In this document: piece after piece, positions 1-5,280 of the stretch
Layout of the letters: each line of letters opens with the position of its first letter
Position numbering within the stretch: position 1 is the stretch's first letter
Assembly: GCA_947463105.1 (NCBI GenBank)
Contig: CANHSD010000204.1
Span: 1-5,280 of the forward strand
Direction of reading: 5' to 3'
Length of the DNA: 5,280 nt
Origin: Chitinophagaceae bacterium
GTDB lineage: Bacteria; Bacteroidota; Bacteroidia; Chitinophagales; Chitinophagaceae
Made by a program: the position numbers and the translations under genes
The notes under the pieces: model-generated
The model's database searches: none
What the model saw: only the letters and a program-made list of their open reading frames with translations
Told to the model about the DNA's origin: nothing

Positions 1-127
1 CAATCATTTGGCCTGCACCAACGGTAAACTCCAATGGGGCACGTCCTACTGAACTGTCGAACTGTGATCCGTCTTCTAGTGTGCCGGTGTAATGAACTCT
101 TACTACGTCTCCGCTTTTAACTTGCAT
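1..127 (-). CDS. FKBP-type peptidyl-prolyl cis-trans isomerase, N-terminal part (cut by left edge)
   Basis: The reverse strand reads from an ATG at 127-125 and gives 42 codons before the window ends. Visible landmarks are HYTG (residues 12-15), a turn with Asp-Gly (19-20), FDSS (23-26) and PLEF followed by VGAGQMI (31-42). These are the first strands of the FKBP fold; Tyr13, Phe23 and Asp24 match the usual active-site Tyr and Phe-Asp positions. FKBP proteins catalyse cis-trans isomerisation of Xaa-Pro bonds and often act as folding chaperones. There is no signal peptide before the domain, so the protein is probably cytosolic. The wording of the N-terminus is close to the SlyD-like and small single-domain FKBPs, but the part that would show an IF (insert-in-flap) domain or a His-rich tail lies outside the window, so the subtype is open. 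It is divergent from the NamZ-like gene. Confidence 0.9.
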   Translation of the reverse strand, partial: MQVKSGDVVRVHYTGTLEDGSQFDSSVGRAPLEFTVGAGQMI

Positions 128-173
128 AATTTGTTTTTTAATTGTTCCATTTCAACTGGGGAACCTGCCTGCA

Positions 174-192
174 AGTGACAAAATACGTCACT
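174..192. repeat. Short inverted repeat (6-bp arms, 7-nt spacer)
   Basis: AGTGAC (174-179) and GTCACT (187-192) are perfect inverted copies separated by AAAATAC. The repeat lies 47 bp upstream of the FKBP start and 81 bp upstream of the NamZ-like start. There is no T-run after either arm, so it does not look like a terminator. It could be an operator for a dimeric regulator, or chance; a 6-bp dyad is weak evidence. Confidence 0.3.
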
Positions 193-230
193 GGGCGCTG
201 GATGTTTCAGCAGAAATAATTCGGCAAAAC

Positions 231-238
231 TACCTTTA
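231..238 (+). promoter_or_regulatory. Possible -7 promoter box for the NamZ-like gene
   Basis: TACCTTTA matches the Bacteroidota -7 consensus TAnnTTTG at all but the last position. It would start transcription about 28-30 bp before the ATG at 274. No good TTTG-type -33 box lies at the right spacing (the nearest, TTTC at 205-208, is 22 bp away), so this is a weak call. Confidence 0.3.
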
Positions 239-273
239 TTCTTTTATTTTTATTGAAATAAAGCCCCAAAACA

Positions 274-1506
274 ATGAGAAAGTTTATCCTTTTGATGTTG
301 CTGACTTTCACCATCCTTATCTCAATGGCACAAACTGCTCCTGGGTTGATTCAACCTGGCGCAGCCAACCTTGATCAATACCTTCCCTTGTTGAAAGGGA
401 AGCGGGTAGGGCTGTTTGCCAACCAAACATCCATGGTTGGGGATCAGCACCTGGTTGATTTGCTGATGGGAAAGGGAATTAAAGTGCAGCTCATCTTTGG
501 GCCTGAGCACGGGTTTCGGGGCACGGCTGATGCCGGTGAAAAGGTGGGCAATTATGTGGATGAAAAAACAGGAATCCCTGTGGTATCTCTTTACGGGCCG
601 AAGCGTGGCCCTTCAAAAGAAGATCTTGAAAACATTGACCTGTTGCTGTTTGATATACAGGATGTTGGTGTTAGGTTCTATACATTCATCTCTTCCCTTG
701 AGGCCTACATGGAAGCGGCATTCATCAACCAGAAGCCCCTGATCCTGCTCGATCGCCCCAATCCCAATATTCATTATGTGGATGGGCCTGTATTGGACAC
801 TGCTTTTCGTTCCTTTATTGGTATGCAGCCAGTACCTGTTGTTTATGGCATGTCGATTGGGGAATATGCACAAATGCTGGTGGGTGAAAAATGGTTAAAA
901 CCCGCTGCTATAAAAGCTTACGGCCAAATGAAAGGCGAAGGTAGGCAACCCATGAGAATTGTACCATGCAAGAACTATTCAAGGGCAAGTGTTTACGACC
1001 TTCCCATCAAGCCCTCTCCGAATCTCCCTAACCTGTCTTCCATTTACTGGTATCCATCTACCTGCTTTTTTGAAGGTACCGTCTTGAGCGAGGGCAGAGG
1101 AACAGCAGCGCCATTCCAACTATTCGGTCATCCAACTTTGCCCTCAACCATGTATGCATTTACCCCCAAAGCCATGCCTGGAGCCAATGCACCCAAATTA
1201 AAGGATCAGCTTTGTTATGGATGGAATGTTTCTGGTGAGCCAGCCTCCATCCGGGCAAAACTTAACAATCGGTTGAATCTTTCTTATCTCATCGAGTCTT
1301 ACCGCTTGTTTCCAGAAAAAGAAAAATTCTTCATTCTCCCCAAGTCGGGTGATGCCCGGGCCTCTTTCTTTAATAAGCTTGCAGGAAATGCAACATTGAT
1401 GGAACAGATCAAGACCGGTATTGCTGAGGATGAAATCAGGAAAAGCTGGGCACCTGCTTTGATGGCATTCAAGAAAATCAGGGCCAGGTATTTGATCTAC
1501 CGTTAG
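274..1506 (+). CDS. namZ: Secreted DUF1343 / GH171 protein, NamZ-type exo-beta-N-acetylmuramidase
   Basis: This 410-residue protein matches the DUF1343 (YbbC/NamZ) family. Characterised members, founded by Bacillus subtilis NamZ and classed as glycoside hydrolase family GH171, release MurNAc from the non-reducing ends of peptidoglycan fragments. Residues 1-19 form a signal peptide (RK, then a hydrophobic stretch, then SMA before Gln20), with no lipobox cysteine, so a soluble periplasmic enzyme is expected. The N-terminal Rossmann-like domain has GLFANQTS (46-53), the hallmark FGPEHGFRG (75-83, Glu78), LLFDIQDVGVRFYT (124-137), LLDRPNP (158-164) and YGMSIGEYA (191-199, Glu197). Glu78 and Glu197 align with the two glutamates proposed as important in B. 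subtilis NamZ (Glu92 and Glu199, from memory). The C-terminal part has PSPNLPN (247-253) and FFEGTVLSEGRGT (265-277). Length is normal for the family. No other cell-wall recycling gene lies beside it. The family is clear; the exact substrate is inferred. Confidence 0.93.
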   Translation: MRKFILLMLLTFTILISMAQTAPGLIQPGAANLDQYLPLLKGKRVGLFANQTSMVGDQHLVDLLMGKGIKVQLIFGPEHGFRGTADAGEKVGNYVDEKTGIPVVSLYGPKRGPSKEDLENIDLLLFDIQDVGVRFYTFISSLEAYMEAAFINQKPLILLDRPNPNIHYVDGPVLDTAFRSFIGMQPVPVVYGMSIGEYAQMLVGEKWLKPAAIKAYGQMKGEGRQPMRIVPCKNYSRASVYDLPIKPSPNLPNLSSIYWYPSTCFFEGTVLSEGRGTAAPFQLFGHPTLPSTMYAFTPKAMPGANAPKLKDQLCYGWNVSGEPASIRAKLNNRLNLSYLIESYRLFPEKEKFFILPKSGDARASFFNKLAGNATLMEQIKTGIAEDEIRKSWAPALMAFKKIRARYLIYR

Positions 1507-1561
1507 ACATGATTTTAGGGGATTTTAACCCAACAGCCTTCAAATCCCTCAACTTATCAAT

Positions 1562-1569
1562 TACCTTTG
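1562..1569 (+). promoter_or_regulatory. -7 promoter box of fmt, giving a very short leader
   Basis: TACCTTTG is a perfect match to the Bacteroidota -7 consensus TAnnTTTG. It ends only 7 bases before the fmt ATG at 1577, so transcription should start within a few bases of the start codon. The -33 region is poor (only CTTC near 1538-1541). No ribosome binding site could fit in such a leader. Confidence 0.5.
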
Positions 1570-1576
1570 CAGCAAT

Positions 1577-2524
1577 ATGGATGTGAAGCATTGTAGGATT
1601 GTTTTCCTGGGTACACCGGATTTTGCTGTTGCCATACTTGAGAAACTGTTGACCGAAGGTTGTCAGGTTGTAGGTGTCGTCACCGCTCCAGACAAACCGG
1701 CAGGAAGGGGCATGCAGCTTTCTCAAAGTGCAGTCAAAAAATTTGCCATTGAAAAAGGGCTAAATGTCCTACAACCCCTCAAGTTAAAAGATCCATCTTT
1801 TATTGAAGAATTGAAGGCGTTAAAAGCCGATGTTCAGGTTGTTGTCGCCTTCAGGATGCTCCCCGAATTGGTTTGGAACATGCCACCCATGGGCACCATC
1901 AACCTGCATGGCTCTTTGTTGCCCAAATACCGTGGTGCAGCGCCGATCAACTGGGCCATCATCAATGGTGAAAAAGAAACCGGTGTTACCACATTCAAGC
2001 TAAAACATGAAATTGATACCGGAGATGTGTTGATGCAGGCAATAATTCCAATCTCCGAAACCATGACTGCCGGTGAGTTGCATGATACCATGAAAGGAAT
2101 TGGTGCCAACCTGGTGTATCAAACCCTTGATCACTATTGTTCAAATACATTGATGCCCAAGCCCCAGGAACATCTCAGTCAAAACGCTTTGGATGAAATT
2201 CCTGCCGCACCCAAGCTGCATACAGCAACATCGAGGATCGACTGGAATATGCCTGCCAAAAAGATATACGATCTGATCAGGGGCTTATCCCCTTATCCCG
2301 CGGCATTTACATACCTTGATGGCAAGCTGCTCAAAATTTATAGGGCATCCTATACAATTGCTGATACACAATTCGCTGCAGGAGAATACAAGACAGATGG
2401 GAAATCAATGCTCCAATTTGCTGCAGCAGATGGATGGGTCCAGATTGTAGAACTTCAACTCGAAGGAAAGAAGAAGATGGAGGTGGATGCATTTTTGAGA
2501 GGACACCGTACCCATCACTTGTAG
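1577..2524 (+). CDS. fmt: Methionyl-tRNA formyltransferase
   Basis: Fmt transfers the formyl group of 10-formyl-tetrahydrofolate to Met-tRNAfMet, making the initiator tRNA used in bacterial translation; it acts in the cytosol. The 315 residues match the family's usual length. The N-terminal Rossmann-type formyltransferase domain starts at once with RIVFLGTPDFAV (7-18), followed by TAPDKPAGRG (36-45). The active site is INLHGSLLPKYRGAAPINW (108-126) with Asn109 and His111, then HEIDTGDVL (144-152) with Asp147; these correspond to Asn108, His110 and Asp146 of the E. coli enzyme. The C-terminal OB-like tRNA-binding domain begins near residue 215, with IRGLSPYPAAFT at 234-245. The start is set by the normal five or six residue lead before the first strand. 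Its 3' end overlaps the convergent downstream gene by 10 bp. No def gene is adjacent here, although def often neighbours fmt in other bacteria. Confidence 0.97.
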   Translation: MDVKHCRIVFLGTPDFAVAILEKLLTEGCQVVGVVTAPDKPAGRGMQLSQSAVKKFAIEKGLNVLQPLKLKDPSFIEELKALKADVQVVVAFRMLPELVWNMPPMGTINLHGSLLPKYRGAAPINWAIINGEKETGVTTFKLKHEIDTGDVLMQAIIPISETMTAGELHDTMKGIGANLVYQTLDHYCSNTLMPKPQEHLSQNALDEIPAAPKLHTATSRIDWNMPAKKIYDLIRGLSPYPAAFTYLDGKLLKIYRASYTIADTQFAAGEYKTDGKSMLQFAAADGWVQIVELQLEGKKKMEVDAFLRGHRTHHL

Positions 2525-3054
2525 TATTTTCCCAGCCACAATCCTACCAATCCCCAACCCATGAAGGCGTCCAGCCAATCGATGAAAATATCGGTGCCGT
2601 GGTACCAGATATAATTGGTATACGCATGGTTGAAGAATCCAATCATGCCAATGGTGAGGGAAACAGCAAGTATGTTTTTGAATCCTGTAACGTTTGTTTT
2701 GCTTAGGAGTGTGATGAAAAGATACATGATGAGGATGTTCACCAAGATTCCCCTGAGCATGTTCATGCCCATGTCGTTGGTGGATGAGGTGGTATAATTG
2801 ATGATGGCAGAAGGTTTTCCAACATTCTCAGCAGCACACTTCATTTGAGCCTCGGGGCCTAAAGCAGGTTCAGCCAGTGGAATGGCGTATTTCCCGGTTT
2901 TCAATCCCGTGCTGGCAAGCACACTGAGGATGGTATCTTGCTTTGGGGTGTATTGGTGCTCAGCCTTGTGCAGGTCCAATGCTGCCTGAGAGAGAAACTG
3001 CCAGATGAATAAAATGAGCGCTGCTATAATTATTGCAATTAACCTGCGTTTCAT
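2515..3054 (-). CDS. Small four-helix membrane protein of unknown function
   Basis: I do not recognise a named family. The 179-residue protein starts with MKRR and a hydrophobic helix (about 4-22), then an Ala/Pro/Lys-containing soluble stretch (about 23-97), then three more likely helices at about 98-117, 125-143 and 156-175. The positive N-terminus (KRR) suggests helix 1 starts in the cytoplasm, which puts the 75-residue loop outside the inner membrane. Notable points are YTPKQD (35-40), a single cysteine (Cys73), and a C-terminal part rich in aromatic and small residues (NHAYTNYIWYHG at 142-153, WGLVGLWLGKYY at 167-178). The same frame could open at a TTG at 3081, nine codons earlier, but the ATG at 3054 directly precedes the KRR-helix start and fits the predicted promoter. 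It converges on fmt with a 10-bp overlap and is divergent from pepT. The pattern of helices and conserved-looking aromatic residues suggests a real gene rather than a shadow frame. Confidence 0.8.
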   Translation of the reverse strand: MKRRLIAIIIAALILFIWQFLSQAALDLHKAEHQYTPKQDTILSVLASTGLKTGKYAIPLAEPALGPEAQMKCAAENVGKPSAIINYTTSSTNDMGMNMLRGILVNILIMYLFITLLSKTNVTGFKNILAVSLTIGMIGFFNHAYTNYIWYHGTDIFIDWLDAFMGWGLVGLWLGKYYK

Positions 3055-3055
3055 G

Positions 3056-3085
3056 TTGGATGTTTTTATAAATTTAATCAATTTG
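3056..3085 (+). promoter_or_regulatory. Predicted pepT promoter
   Basis: TTG (3056-3058), a 19-bp spacer and TCAATTTG (3078-3085) fit the Bacteroidota -33/-7 layout, with one mismatch to TAnnTTTG (C for A). Transcription would start near 3090, about 10 bases before the pepT ATG at 3101. The -33 TTG abuts the first codons of the divergent membrane-protein gene. Confidence 0.45.
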
Positions 3086-3098
3086 CATTCAAATCAAA
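3069..3098 (-). promoter_or_regulatory. Predicted promoter of the divergent membrane-protein gene
   Basis: On the reverse strand TTTG (3098-3095), an 18-bp spacer and TAAATTTA (3076-3069) resemble a -33/-7 pair, with the last base of the -7 box off consensus. Transcription would start near 3063, about 8-10 bases before the ATG at 3054. It overlaps the oppositely directed pepT promoter over most of its length. Confidence 0.35.
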
Positions 3099-3100
3099 AT

Positions 3101-4357
3101 ATGAAACAGCTCGTTGAAAGGTTCATGCGATACGTTGCCATTGATACACAGAGTGACCCTGAGAGCAATTCCTTTCCCTCCACAGAAAAGCAGAAAGATT
3201 TATCATCCTTGCTGGCAGCAGAGCTTGTTCAAATGGGGATTGCAGATGCACACATGGATGAGTGGGGGTATGTTTATGCAACAATCCCTTCCAATGCTGA
3301 TAAAGATATTCCCGTGATTTGTTTCTGCTCTCATGTGGATACAGCACCTGATTGCAGTGGTTACAATGTTAAACCCATATTGCACCAGCAATATGCAGGA
3401 CAGGACATCATTCTGCCAGACGATCCTACCCAGGTCATCACCACCAAGGAGCATCCTTACTTGCTTCAGAAGATTGGCGATGACATCATTACAGCCAGCG
3501 GTCTTACACTGCTTGGTGCCGATGACAAGGCAGGGGTTGCCATCATCATGGAATTTGTTCATCGGTTGGTCAATGATCCATCCATCCAACACGGTAAGAT
3601 CAAAATATTGTTTACACCAGACGAAGAAGTGGGCCGGGGAGTGGAACATGTTGACATGCAAAAGCTTGGGGCTGATTTCGGCTATACGCTGGATGGCAGT
3701 GAACTGGGGGCTTTGGAGTTTGAGACTTTTTCTGCTGATGGCGTTGACATCATCATCAACGGCATCATCGCACATCCTGGCAGTGCAAAGGGGAAGATGG
3801 TGAACGCCATCAAGATTGCCGCAGATTTTGTTGCTGCATTGCCAAAAGATACCATGGCACCAGAGGTTACGGAAGGAAGGCAAGGTTTTTTTCATCCAAC
3901 CGATATCAAGGGAGGAGCAGAATCCGCCACGATAAAATTCATCATCCGCGATTTTGAAACAGCCAGTCTTACTGAACATGAGGCTTTGCTGGAAGAGATT
4001 CTCAAGCGGGTAATGGCCCAATACCCCGGTGCCACTTATCAATATAAAGTGAAGGAACAGTACCGCAACATGCGGGAGATCCTTGATCAACATCCTGAGG
4101 TTGTTCGGCATGCAGCCGATGCCATCAGGGAATGTGGTTTAACCCCACTTTCTCAGCCTGTGCGTGGGGGTACTGATGGGTCAAGGCTTTCGTTCATGGG
4201 GTTACCCTGTCCAAATATTTTTACTGGTGAAATGGCACTCCATTCCAAACAGGAATATGTAAGTGTGCAAGACATGGAAAAAGCAATTGATGTGCTGGTA
4301 AGGCTGGTACAGCGATGGGAACATACAGCGGGCCAGCCAATTTTACCAACTTCTTAG
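3101..4357 (+). CDS. pepT: Peptidase T (tripeptide aminopeptidase, M20 family)
   Basis: PepT is a cytosolic dinuclear-zinc aminopeptidase that removes the N-terminal residue from tripeptides late in protein and peptide breakdown. The 418 residues match the usual length. Metal and catalytic residues are all present: SHVDTAPD (77-84) with His78 and catalytic Asp80, GADDKAG (139-145) with bridging Asp141, PDEEVGRG (173-180) with general-base Glu175 and ligand Glu176, LDG with Asp198, and MALHSKQE (378-385) with His381. The spacing matches the E. coli PepT set almost residue for residue. The lid/dimerisation domain spans about 208-325 and includes AHPGSAKGKM (224-233, His225), typical of M20 lids. 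The frame is open upstream to 3005, but that extension runs antisense through the divergent gene and covers both promoters. The ATG at 3101, giving MKQLVERFMRYVAIDTQSDP, matches the known PepT N-terminus. Confidence 0.97.
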   Translation: MKQLVERFMRYVAIDTQSDPESNSFPSTEKQKDLSSLLAAELVQMGIADAHMDEWGYVYATIPSNADKDIPVICFCSHVDTAPDCSGYNVKPILHQQYAGQDIILPDDPTQVITTKEHPYLLQKIGDDIITASGLTLLGADDKAGVAIIMEFVHRLVNDPSIQHGKIKILFTPDEEVGRGVEHVDMQKLGADFGYTLDGSELGALEFETFSADGVDIIINGIIAHPGSAKGKMVNAIKIAADFVAALPKDTMAPEVTEGRQGFFHPTDIKGGAESATIKFIIRDFETASLTEHEALLEEILKRVMAQYPGATYQYKVKEQYRNMREILDQHPEVVRHAADAIRECGLTPLSQPVRGGTDGSRLSFMGLPCPNIFTGEMALHSKQEYVSVQDMEKAIDVLVRLVQRWEHTAGQPILPTS

Positions 4358-4405
4358 TAAATAAAGTTGCATCTTCATGACGCCATCTGGCATTCTGATT
4401 TTCAA

Positions 4406-4413
4406 TAATTTTG
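4406..4413 (+). promoter_or_regulatory. -7 promoter box of the exbB-exbD unit
   Basis: TAATTTTG matches TAnnTTTG exactly and ends 14 bases before the ATG at 4428, giving a leader of roughly 8-10 bases. No clear -33 TTG lies at the expected distance. A second, weaker box, TAAAGTTG at 4362-4369, precedes the alternative ATG at 4377. The choice between boxes decides which exbB start is used. Confidence 0.45.
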
Positions 4414-4427
4414 TTCAAACAGCCTTT

Positions 4428-5117
4428 ATGTCAATCAACTTTCTTCAGATCACTACAGGAGCTCCGGTTGATCCTGCCACTACGGCAAAAGCATCCAGCC
4501 CCATGCACCTTTGGGATGTTTTGCAATCCGGCGGTGCTATCATGATTCCATTGGCGTTGCTATTTGTTCTTGCGCTATTCTTTTTTTTCGAAAGGTATAT
4601 TGCCATTCGGAAGGCCGGAAAGATTGATGAGAATTTTATGCGCATCATCCGCGATCATATTGTCAACGGAAATATTGCTGCCGCAAGGGCCATGACAAAG
4701 AACACCAACAATCCTGTTGCGCGCATCATTGATAAAGGAATACAACGCATCGGAAAGCCCATTGATGCGATTGAAAGAAGCATGGAGAGCATTGCAAGGC
4801 TTGAAATGTATAACTTGGAGCGAAACCTCAGTGTGTTGGGGGTAATTTCCAGGACCGCCCCCATCTTTGGATTTGTGGGAACCCTAGCCGGTTTGATGCA
4901 ATTGTTTTTTGATATCAATACTACTGGAGAGTTTGTGTTGAATACGATTGCAGGAGGCTTGTATGTTAAGCTGGTTACATCGATCTCCGGTTTGATCATT
5001 GGTTTGATTTCTTTTTTGGGCTTCAGTTTTCTGCATACCCAAATCGATAAAACAGCCAACAGGATGGAAGTGGCGGCTGCCGATTTTCTTGACATTCTTC
5101 AGGAGCCAACAAAATAA
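4428..5117 (+). CDS. exbB: MotA/TolQ/ExbB-family proton channel protein
   Basis: ExbB-type proteins form the pentameric inner-membrane channel that, with ExbD, uses the proton gradient to drive TonB-dependent uptake or Tol functions. From the ATG at 4428 the protein has 229 residues. An N-terminal segment of about 30 residues is followed by TM1 (about 35-55, ending FFFFER), a cytoplasmic domain (about 57-134) with NGNIAAARAM (80-89) and NNPVARIIDKGIQRIGKP (94-111), TM2 (about 136-158, with APIFGFVGTLAGLMQLF at 144-160) and TM3 (about 173-203, with GGLYVKLVTSISGL at 176-189). Thr152 and Thr184 fall where E. coli ExbB has its pore-lining Thr148 and Thr181. The frame is open back to an ATG at 4377, which would add 17 residues. 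I prefer 4428 because it follows the best promoter box and gives the short MSINFLQ-type start common in Bacteroidota homologues. exbD follows after 11 bp, so the two are probably co-transcribed. Confidence 0.92.
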   Translation: MSINFLQITTGAPVDPATTAKASSPMHLWDVLQSGGAIMIPLALLFVLALFFFFERYIAIRKAGKIDENFMRIIRDHIVNGNIAAARAMTKNTNNPVARIIDKGIQRIGKPIDAIERSMESIARLEMYNLERNLSVLGVISRTAPIFGFVGTLAGLMQLFFDINTTGEFVLNTIAGGLYVKLVTSISGLIIGLISFLGFSFLHTQIDKTANRMEVAAADFLDILQEPTK

Positions 5118-5128
5118 TTCAACCGGTC

Positions 5129-5280
5129 ATGCAAATCAGAAAAACATACCGTGGCGAAGCAGAAGTTTTTACAGAAGCATTGAATGATATTCTCTTCATT
5201 CTGCTGATGTTCTTTTTGATTGTGGCAACCCTGGCCAACCCCAATGTAATCAAACTTTCCCAGCCCAAATCACAGGGTGA
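5129..5280 (+). CDS. exbD: ExbD/TolR-family transport protein, N-terminal part (cut by right edge)
   Basis: The ATG at 5129 opens a frame that stays open to the window end (50 full codons). It begins MQIRKTYRGEAEVFTEALND and continues with a single hydrophobic helix (about 18-36), then NPNVIKL (37-43). The segment ALNDILFILLMFFLIVATL is the ExbD/TolR transmembrane helix; Asp20 is the membrane-buried aspartate (Asp25 in E. coli ExbD) that is protonated during proton flow through the ExbB pore. The short charged N-terminus lies in the cytoplasm and the periplasmic domain begins after the helix, mostly beyond the window. This start is 11 bp after the exbB stop, which supports an exbB-exbD operon. 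The NPNVIKL stretch after the helix is typical of Bacteroidota ExbD proteins. Confidence 0.92.
   Translation, partial: MQIRKTYRGEAEVFTEALNDILFILLMFFLIVATLANPNVIKLSQPKSQG

Larger units (their letters stand above)
128..273. other. Divergent intergenic region between the FKBP and NamZ-like genes
   Basis: This 146-bp stretch separates two genes that face away from each other and must hold both of their promoters. It carries one near-consensus -7 box for the rightward gene (231-238) and a short inverted repeat (174-192), both listed separately. The right-hand part (about 230-273) is very AT-rich, with an imperfect dyad CTTTATT (234-240) and AATAAAG (257-263). I see no ORF, no tRNA-like structure and no convincing leftward promoter box. 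Confidence 0.6.

Noticed and set aside
1507..1576. Possible terminator after the NamZ-like gene (GGG/CCC pairing near 1518-1531)
   Set aside because: Only about three to five base pairs can form and there is no following T-run, so it does not meet the pattern of an intrinsic terminator.
2434..2706. Plus-strand open frame spanning the end of fmt and the membrane-protein gene
   Set aside because: It overlaps two better-supported genes in other frames, and its translation shows no domain, signal or compositional sign of a real protein.
3005..3100. Upstream in-frame extension of pepT (32 codons)
   Set aside because: It would overlap the 5' end of the divergent gene and include both promoters. 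The PepT family N-terminus matches the ATG at 3101, so the extension is not coding for pepT.
3203..4111. Long open frame (about 300 codons) on the minus strand inside pepT
   Set aside because: It lies fully antisense to a clear pepT gene, its translation is unusually rich in Cys and His with no recognisable motif, and it has no promoter or gene context. Its openness is explained by pepT codon use.
4655..5095. Minus-strand open frame (about 146 codons) inside exbB
   Set aside because: It is antisense to conserved exbB sequence; the hydrophobic runs simply mirror the transmembrane-coding parts of exbB.
1..5280. Search for a defence system, mobile element, CRISPR array, RNA gene or new multi-gene system
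   Set aside because: No direct repeat arrays, transposase or integrase motifs, tRNA-like folds or toxin-antitoxin-like gene pairs are visible. All genes but one belong to widespread housekeeping or envelope families, and the remaining one has no partner that suggests a system.

Overview
This is an ordinary chromosomal window of housekeeping and envelope genes, most likely from a member of the Bacteroidota, probably a Chitinophagaceae-like lineage. The protein sequences resemble Bacteroidota homologues. The genes lack strong Shine-Dalgarno sequences, and several have boxes matching the Bacteroidota -7 promoter element (TAnnTTTG) a few bases before the start codon. Base composition is moderate (mid-40s % GC by eye) and looks uniform. 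I see no mobile element, tRNA, rRNA, CRISPR array or defence system.

Layout from left to right. The first 127 bases hold the 5' part of a minus-strand FKBP-type peptidyl-prolyl isomerase that runs off the left edge. A 146-bp intergenic region separates it from a divergent, secreted DUF1343/GH171 protein of the NamZ exo-beta-N-acetylmuramidase family (274-1506). After a 70-bp gap comes fmt, methionyl-tRNA formyltransferase (1577-2524), on the same strand. Its last 10 bases overlap the 3' end of a convergent minus-strand gene (2515-3054) for a small four-helix membrane protein that I cannot name. That gene is divergent from pepT (tripeptide aminopeptidase, 3101-4357) across only 46 bp, which seems to hold both promoters. 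After another 70 bp come an ExbB/TolQ-type proton-channel gene (4428-5117) and, 11 bp later, an ExbD/TolR gene cut by the right edge.

Functionally the genes fall into three groups. Protein synthesis, folding and turnover is represented by Fmt, the FKBP isomerase and PepT. Cell-wall turnover is represented by the NamZ-like protein. Proton-motive-force energisation of the outer membrane is represented by ExbB-ExbD. Only exbB-exbD looks like a true operon here; the other genes appear to be separately transcribed.

No clearly new system is visible. The items most worth a second look are the orphan membrane protein, the very short predicted mRNA leaders (fmt may be nearly leaderless), and the compact overlapping divergent promoter between the membrane protein and pepT.
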